Shown here in pieces: positions 59,242 to 64,000 of a stretch of DNA of 64,000 nucleotides; position 1 is the stretch's first letter; each line of letters begins with the position of its first letter. Both the position numbers and the translations under genes were made by a program. Below the pieces are notes generated by a model. That model did not search any database and had not been told where the DNA came from. It worked only from the letters and a program-made list of their open reading frames with translations. This stretch comes from Flavobacterium sp. PMTSA4 (GTDB taxonomy: Bacteria; Bacteroidota; Bacteroidia; Flavobacteriales; Flavobacteriaceae), in the NCBI RefSeq assembly GCF_032098525.1, contig NZ_CP134890.1, forward strand, positions 2,294,001-2,358,000. Direction: 5' to 3'.

Positions 59242-60921
59242 ATGCAAAACCACATCAGAACTCTTATTTTACTTGTTCTTACTGGATTAAGTTTCAACTT
59301 AACGGTTGCTCAACTCACTATCCTTGATGAAACCTTATTAACTCAAGCTAGCTATAACACCTTTACACCGGTAAGCGTAACGGGAGACCAAAACTGGACT
59401 TTCAGTTCGTCGTATGGTGCTGTGTGTACAGGCTATGTTGCCGGGCAAAACTATGCCAACGACAATTGGCTTATCAGCTCTACCATGAACCTGACACAAG
59501 CGGATAATGTAACGCTTAGTTTCAGGCATACCCGTGGAAGTGCTTCGGTGCTCAATGTTGGTGTGGCCGAAGGTTGGTATAAGGCGTATGCTACTGCAGA
59601 TTATACGGGAGATGTAAGTACCACACAATGGGTAGAACTTACGGGGTTTAATCAAAATGTTTCCTTTGCTTGGGGTTATATAAACTCGGGGTTTTTGGTA
59701 ATTCCTGAGGCAGCGCAATCGGCTACTACACGCATTGCTTTTCGATACCAAAGCAGTAACACCCAAAGTGCTACCTGGGAAATCAAAAACGTGAAGGTAA
59801 CGGGCCAGTTGGCGCCCAATCCGAACATGAGTGTTTTTAAGATTACCAATTGGAATACACAATGGTTGGGCTGTGCCAGTTTTGGGCCAACCGATGAAAC
59901 TTTGCAATTGAACAATGTAGTTACTGCAATGCAATTTATGAATTCGGATATTTATTGTTTGCAAGAGGTTACGAATTCTATAGCTTATCCTACGATAGCC
60001 TCGTTGGTAAATCTTTTGGGAAGTGATGTTTGGGATGGTGCTATTGTTCCTTCTACTACCGATGATTGTGACCAGCGACAGGGTATTATTTATAAAAAAA
60101 ATCGGGTGCAATTGGTAAGCTCGACTTTATTGAACAATGGTAATGATGCTCAAGGGAATTCGTATTACTATAACTGGTCGAGTGGTCGCTATCCTGCGTT
60201 GTATAAAGTAAATTTGATTACTGAAAGTGGGATAGAACCTTTAACGATTGTTAATATACATGCTAAAGCTGAAGATGGCAACCCAACGAGTTATACGCGC
60301 AGGTTGGGCGGTTCGGAAGGGTTGAAAGCTATTTTAGATGGTTCGAATTATAATGCAGACCGACTGCTTTTTATTGGGGACTTCAATGATTTTTTACAAG
60401 GAACTTTCAGCACGAGTTGTAGTTGTACTAATTCGCCTTATAAAAACTTTATGGACGACACGGCTAATTATACTGGACTTACCCAAAATATTTTTGATAC
60501 GTATGTAAATCGACCAATTATTGAAAATATTATGATGTCTAATGAGTTGGTGGGTAATTATGTTCCTTATAGTGTTGTTCAGGAAGTGCCTGTGAGTTCT
60601 AATGCTATTATTCCTAATTATTTAGGAACTACTTCAGACCATATACCTGTGAGTGCTCAATTTCAATTTCAAGTATTGTCTAATCCTCAGTATGAGTTGA
60701 CTTCAAGAGCTTTGGTGCTTTATCCTAATCCGGTTACTAATGCGTTGCATTTTGAAACAACTGCCTTAGAAGACCAGACTGCGGTAGCAGTTTATGATTT
60801 AACGGGTCGTGAAATGCGTTGTGAAAAAGTAACTGCTAACAGTATCAACGTTGGGGCATTGCCAGTTGGCGTTTATTTGTTGAAAGTTGGGAATAGAATA
60901 GGACGGTTTGTGAAGGAGTAG
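59242..60921 (+). CDS. T9SS-exported endonuclease/exonuclease/phosphatase-family protein
   Basis: Secreted enzyme of 559 residues. Signal peptide (VLTGLSFNLTVAQ, cut near 24), an adhesin-like jelly-roll domain (about 35-190, TFSSSYGAVCTGYVAGQNYANDNW), an EEP-fold domain from about 195 (FKITNWNTQWLG, DIYCLQEV with the metal Glu, LFIGDFNDFL, and SDHIPVSAQF) and a type A T9SS sorting domain at about 480-559 (LYPNPVTNALHF to GVYLLKVGNRIGRFVKE). All EEP catalytic motifs are visible, so an extracellular nuclease or phosphodiesterase for nutrient scavenging is likely. It is more GC-rich than the helicase gene before it. Confidence 0.9.
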   Translation: MQNHIRTLILLVLTGLSFNLTVAQLTILDETLLTQASYNTFTPVSVTGDQNWTFSSSYGAVCTGYVAGQNYANDNWLISSTMNLTQADNVTLSFRHTRGSASVLNVGVAEGWYKAYATADYTGDVSTTQWVELTGFNQNVSFAWGYINSGFLVIPEAAQSATTRIAFRYQSSNTQSATWEIKNVKVTGQLAPNPNMSVFKITNWNTQWLGCASFGPTDETLQLNNVVTAMQFMNSDIYCLQEVTNSIAYPTIASLVNLLGSDVWDGAIVPSTTDDCDQRQGIIYKKNRVQLVSSTLLNNGNDAQGNSYYYNWSSGRYPALYKVNLITESGIEPLTIVNIHAKAEDGNPTSYTRRLGGSEGLKAILDGSNYNADRLLFIGDFNDFLQGTFSTSCSCTNSPYKNFMDDTANYTGLTQNIFDTYVNRPIIENIMMSNELVGNYVPYSVVQEVPVSSNAIIPNYLGTTSDHIPVSAQFQFQVLSNPQYELTSRALVLYPNPVTNALHFETTALEDQTAVAVYDLTGREMRCEKVTANSINVGALPVGVYLLKVGNRIGRFVKE

Positions 60922-62202
60922 TTAATTTTGTTTATAAATTACACCTTCTTTCATTACAAAGGTTACCTTAGTTACTGCATTACTGTCTATGGTTGGGTCG
61001 CCATCTGTAGCGATGATGTCGGCCAGATAACCCGGTTCGATAACTCCTATTTCTTTGTCTTTATCCAATAGCATCGCATTGGTTACGGTAGCTGTTTGGA
61101 TGGCTTTTATCATAGGCATGCCTCCTTCGGTCATGTAAATGAATTCTTTGGCATTATCCCCATGTGGAAATACAGCAGCGTCGGTACCAAAGGCAATAGG
61201 TACTCCTTTTTTATATGCTTTGGCAAACATTTGCTGTAGCTTTGGACCGATGGTTAATGCTTTTGGGACTACTACTGCAGGATAATAATTTGGTATGGTA
61301 GCTTTTTCGGCAACATATCTGCCGGCAGAAAGTGTTGGCACCAGATAGCAATTGTATTTAATCATTAAATCCATTGTGGCTTCGCTCATTTCGGTTCCGT
61401 GTTCTATGGTTTTTACACCGCCTTTAATTGCGCGTTGCATGCCTTCATCGCCATGTGCATGAGCGGCTACTTTCATGTTGTAGTCTTTGGCAGTAGTTAC
61501 TATGGTTTCAATTTCTTCTTGGGTGAACTGCGGATTGGCACCATTAGCAGCTACACTAAGCACACCTCCAGTTGCAGTTATCTTAATCCAGTCGGCTCCG
61601 TTTTTGTAACGTTGTCTTACTGCTTGTCGTGCATCATCAATACTGTTTACCACTCCTTCTTTTGGACCAGGATTTCCCATAAGGTCTTTTCGATACCCGT
61701 TGGTTGGATCGGCATGACCGCCTGTGCTGGCGAGTGCTTTTTCGGCTGTAAAGATTCTTGGACCAATAACTTTACCTCTGTTAATTGCATTTCGTAAAGC
61801 TACATTTACACCACTTCCACCTAAATCTCTTACTGTTGTAAAACCAGACATGAGTGTTGTTTTAGCAAATCCTTGTGAATCGAATGCTACATCAGCATCG
61901 TTAAGAGTAAATCCGTCTAAATAGTGAGTCGGACTGGTTTCTCCTTCTATATGTACGTGCATGTCTATCCAACCCGGCATTACTGTTTTGTCTTTTAGGT
62001 CAATTACTTTATCCTCGGGAGAAGTTGGAGTGCTAAATCCATTTTCTATTCTGCTTATTTTTTTGCCAGAGACTACAATGGTTTTACTTGTTAGGACTTT
62101 TCCGTTTCGGGTATCTATTAATTTACCACAATGGATGTAGGTGTCTTGTGCAACTATTACTAGAGAATAGCAAAGACAATAAACGAAGAATAATTTTTTC
62201 AT
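60922..62202 (-). CDS. Exported amidohydrolase (imidazolonepropionase-like)
   Basis: Secreted metal-dependent hydrolase of 426 residues. Signal peptide MKKLFFVYCLCYSLVIVAQ; the TIM-barrel metal ligands are HVHIEG (HxH), a Lys in DWIKITATGG, His in AAHAHGDEG and IEHGTEMS, and Asp in AFGTDAAVFPHG. The family includes prolidase-like and imidazolonepropionase-related enzymes that cleave dipeptides or cyclic amides. Its stop directly abuts the stop of the converging EEP gene, with no terminator between. It has no visible operon partner. Confidence 0.9.
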   Translation of the reverse strand: MKKLFFVYCLCYSLVIVAQDTYIHCGKLIDTRNGKVLTSKTIVVSGKKISRIENGFSTPTSPEDKVIDLKDKTVMPGWIDMHVHIEGETSPTHYLDGFTLNDADVAFDSQGFAKTTLMSGFTTVRDLGGSGVNVALRNAINRGKVIGPRIFTAEKALASTGGHADPTNGYRKDLMGNPGPKEGVVNSIDDARQAVRQRYKNGADWIKITATGGVLSVAANGANPQFTQEEIETIVTTAKDYNMKVAAHAHGDEGMQRAIKGGVKTIEHGTEMSEATMDLMIKYNCYLVPTLSAGRYVAEKATIPNYYPAVVVPKALTIGPKLQQMFAKAYKKGVPIAFGTDAAVFPHGDNAKEFIYMTEGGMPMIKAIQTATVTNAMLLDKDKEIGVIEPGYLADIIATDGDPTIDSNAVTKVTFVMKEGVIYKQN

Positions 62203-62276
62203 TTGGAATGGATTAGATTTTATAAATGTAGTAAAAAAATGGTTTTCCTATTTATTTGGAAAAGAAGGTAAAATAA

Positions 62277-62302
62277 AAAACCCAACGCTAAGATTGGGTT
62301 TT
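62277..62302 (-). terminator. Terminator of the second M13 gene
   Basis: Nine-bp stem AAAACCCAA/TTGGGTTTT around an eight-base loop. On the minus strand a T run follows. Confidence 0.8.
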
Positions 62303-62322
62303 ATTATTTGTACTAAAAACGA

Positions 62323-64000
62323 TTACCAGATTTTCACTCTCTTCTCAGGAGCAAGGTATAATTTGTCTGTTGGTTTGATGTCAAATGCTTCATAGAATTC
62401 AGGTACGTTTCGCACCACACCGTTTACTCTGAATTGCGCTGGTGAATGTGGGTCGGTTGCTACTTGAGTACGTAGTGCTTCATCTCTTGTTTTTTCTGCC
62501 CATACTTGTCCCCAGCCTAGGAACACACGTTGGATACCAGTATAGCCATCCATAACCGGCGCTTCTTTTCCATTCAAAGACATTTTGTAGGCTTTAATCG
62601 CGATACTTAATCCACCAAGGTCACCGATGTTTTCCCCTAGAGTAAAGGCACCATTGACATTTAAATCTGGGAATACTTTGAATTCATTGTATTGTTCAAC
62701 CAAGGCATTTGTTTTTGCTTTGAATGCTTCTAAATCGGCTGGTGTCCACCAGTTTTTCATTACACCTTCTCCATCAAAAGTACTTCCTTGGTCATCAAAA
62801 CCGTGACCAATTTCGTGACCGATAACTGCTCCAATTCCACCATAGTTTACGGCATCATCAGCATTCATATTGAAGAAAGGCGGTTGTAAAATAGCTGCCG
62901 GGAATACGATTTCATTCAATGAAGGATTGTAGTAGGCGTTTACTGTTTGAGGCGTTAAACCCCATTCGCTTCTGTCAACAGGCTTTCCTAGTTTGTCAAG
63001 ATTGCGTTGGTATTCAAACTCGGTTGCTCTTGCGGTGTTGCCGTATAAATCAGATTTGTCAATAGTAAGTTTTGAATAATCTCTCCACTTGTCTGGGTAT
63101 CCAATTTTTACCATAAACTTATCCACTTTTTTAAGTGCTTCTTTTTTGGTGGCATCGCTCATCCAGTCTAATTTCTTAATGCTTTCAGCATAGGCTTTTA
63201 AAAGATTGTTGACTAATACTGTCATTCGCTCTTTAGCTTCAGGAGAGAAGTGTTTCTTCACATACACTTTTCCAACGATTTCCCCTAAACCTTCATTTAC
63301 TCTGTTTACTGCACGCTTCCAATCTTCCTGTTGTTTCTCGGTTCCGCTCATGGCTTTACCATAGAACTCAAAGTTCTGTTTGTCGATTTCAGTTGTTAGG
63401 CTAGTAGCTGCATTTTTGATTACTCCCCATTTAAGGAATGTTTTCCAAGTATCTATAGGTGTGTTTTTGATTATGTTGTTCAGACTTTTGGTATAATCAA
63501 CTTGTGTTACTACCACTTTCTTTTCTTTATCAAAACCCGATTGGGTTAACATAGCTGACCAATCAAAATCAGGCATAAGTGTTTTTAAATTTTCTACAGG
63601 ATATGGATTGTTTAACTTAACGATATCTCTGGTGTCTTCTTTTTTCATGTGGCTCGAAGCTAGCGTAGTTTCTAGATTCATAATTGTTTTTGCTTTTTCA
63701 GCAGGGTTTTCCATTCCAGCTAACGTAAGCATGGCTTCTACATGTGCTACGTATTTTGCACGCAATTCAGCCATCTTAGCATCAGTGGATAAATAATAAT
63801 CTCTGTCAGGCAACCCTAAACCACCTTGCCATGTGATGGCTGTGTATTTTGTTGGGTCAAGAAAATCAGTATAAACCGAAATGCTGAAGGGAACATTTAA
63901 GCCTAAACGGTTGGCACGACCAAAGTAAGAAGCCAGTTCGTTATAGTTTGTGATGGCATCGATTTTTGCTAGCTCAGGTTTGATAGGTTCTATTCCTTTG
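62323..64000 (-). CDS. M13-family zinc metallopeptidase, second copy (5' end cut)
   Basis: Neprilysin-like peptidase, of which 558 C-terminal codons are present; the gene continues past the right edge. The first in-frame start-like codon seen (near 63813) is internal, since coding similarity to M13 continues upstream (ITWQGGLGLPDRDYYL, typical). The catalytic GAVIGHEIGHGFDDQG and GENIGDLGG motifs and the VKIW end are intact. It parallels the gene at 31076-33124 (NAYYNPSLNEIVFPAAILQPPF in both types) but differs throughout, so it is an old paralogue, not a recent copy. Confidence 0.95.
   Translation of the reverse strand, partial: KGIEPIKPELAKIDAITNYNELASYFGRANRLGLNVPFSISVYTDFLDPTKYTAITWQGGLGLPDRDYYLSTDAKMAELRAKYVAHVEAMLTLAGMENPAEKAKTIMNLETTLASSHMKKEDTRDIVKLNNPYPVENLKTLMPDFDWSAMLTQSGFDKEKKVVVTQVDYTKSLNNIIKNTPIDTWKTFLKWGVIKNAATSLTTEIDKQNFEFYGKAMSGTEKQQEDWKRAVNRVNEGLGEIVGKVYVKKHFSPEAKERMTVLVNNLLKAYAESIKKLDWMSDATKKEALKKVDKFMVKIGYPDKWRDYSKLTIDKSDLYGNTARATEFEYQRNLDKLGKPVDRSEWGLTPQTVNAYYNPSLNEIVFPAAILQPPFFNMNADDAVNYGGIGAVIGHEIGHGFDDQGSTFDGEGVMKNWWTPADLEAFKAKTNALVEQYNEFKVFPDLNVNGAFTLGENIGDLGGLSIAIKAYKMSLNGKEAPVMDGYTGIQRVFLGWGQVWAEKTRDEALRTQVATDPHSPAQFRVNGVVRNVPEFYEAFDIKPTDKLYLAPEKRVKIW

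Noticed and set aside
59338..60111. 257-codon frame antisense to the EEP-family gene
   Set aside because: The plus strand has a signal peptide, catalytic motifs and a sorting tail in one frame; the antisense frame has no recognisable domain and arises from codon bias.
62323..63813. Second M13 gene starting at 63813 as a complete short protein
   Set aside because: M13-like coding continues upstream of 63813 to the window edge, so the gene is truncated by the window, not naturally short.

Overview
The window looks like a chromosome segment of a Flavobacterium-type bacterium (Bacteroidota, Flavobacteriaceae). The evidence is an AT-rich composition, TAnnTTTG-type -7 promoter elements, the gliding lipoprotein gene gldH next to a RicT/PSP1 gene, two exported proteins with type IX secretion (T9SS) C-terminal sorting domains, a C5 haem pathway ending in HemJ, a short-chain-type threonine dehydrogenase and an orphan lycopene cyclase. 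I see no rRNA, tRNA, CRISPR array, insertion sequence or prophage. Assignment is by reading motifs; no database search was run. No gene-free stretch exceeds 300 bases.

Layout. 1-9 kb: haem biosynthesis. hemH-hemJ and an AraC-type regulator read leftward. From a divergent promoter region, hemA-hemC-hemD-hemE-hemF-hemB and a cytochrome c lipoprotein read rightward. A 12-copy 21-bp tandem repeat fills the hemE-hemF gap. 9-14 kb: ogt, a DEDD exonuclease, an SpmA/SpmB-like membrane protein and class I fumarase. 14-20 kb (leftward): ricT-gldH-PBP1A and the two subunits of 3-oxoacid CoA-transferase. 20-25 kb: radical SAM protein, TrhO with an extra C-terminal barrel, bacilliredoxin, lycopene cyclase and an outer-membrane protein. 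25-30 kb: a metal island, with mntR-mntH (MntH fused to a universal stress domain) convergent with feoA-feoB and a 43-residue Cys-rich partner. The mntR and feoA promoters share a 15-bp sequence.

30-52 kb is mostly ordinary: SCO1, M13 and M28 peptidases, a GNAT-nitrilase fusion, a short SSB, metG, LD-carboxypeptidase, YraN, a secreted metalloprotease, mfd and threonine dehydrogenase. 52-64 kb is more accessory: amtB with three evenly spaced upstream boxes, two genes of unknown function (one behind five 11-bp repeats), an esterase, and then an AT-rich two-gene cassette (57.0-59.2 kb). That cassette holds a 68-residue controller-like XRE protein overlapping a 659-residue PD-(D/E)XK nuclease-SF1 helicase, and it is the best candidate here for an undescribed defence-type system. 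It is followed by a T9SS-exported endonuclease/phosphatase-family protein, an amidohydrolase and a second M13 peptidase cut by the right edge.

How it fits together. The left third makes haem and supplies a c-type cytochrome and a copper chaperone to respiration. The mnt/feo island imports manganese and iron, plausibly under one DtxR-family repressor. Wall genes (PBP1A, LD-carboxypeptidase), gliding/T9SS genes and exported enzymes fit a surface-gliding, polymer-degrading aerobe.
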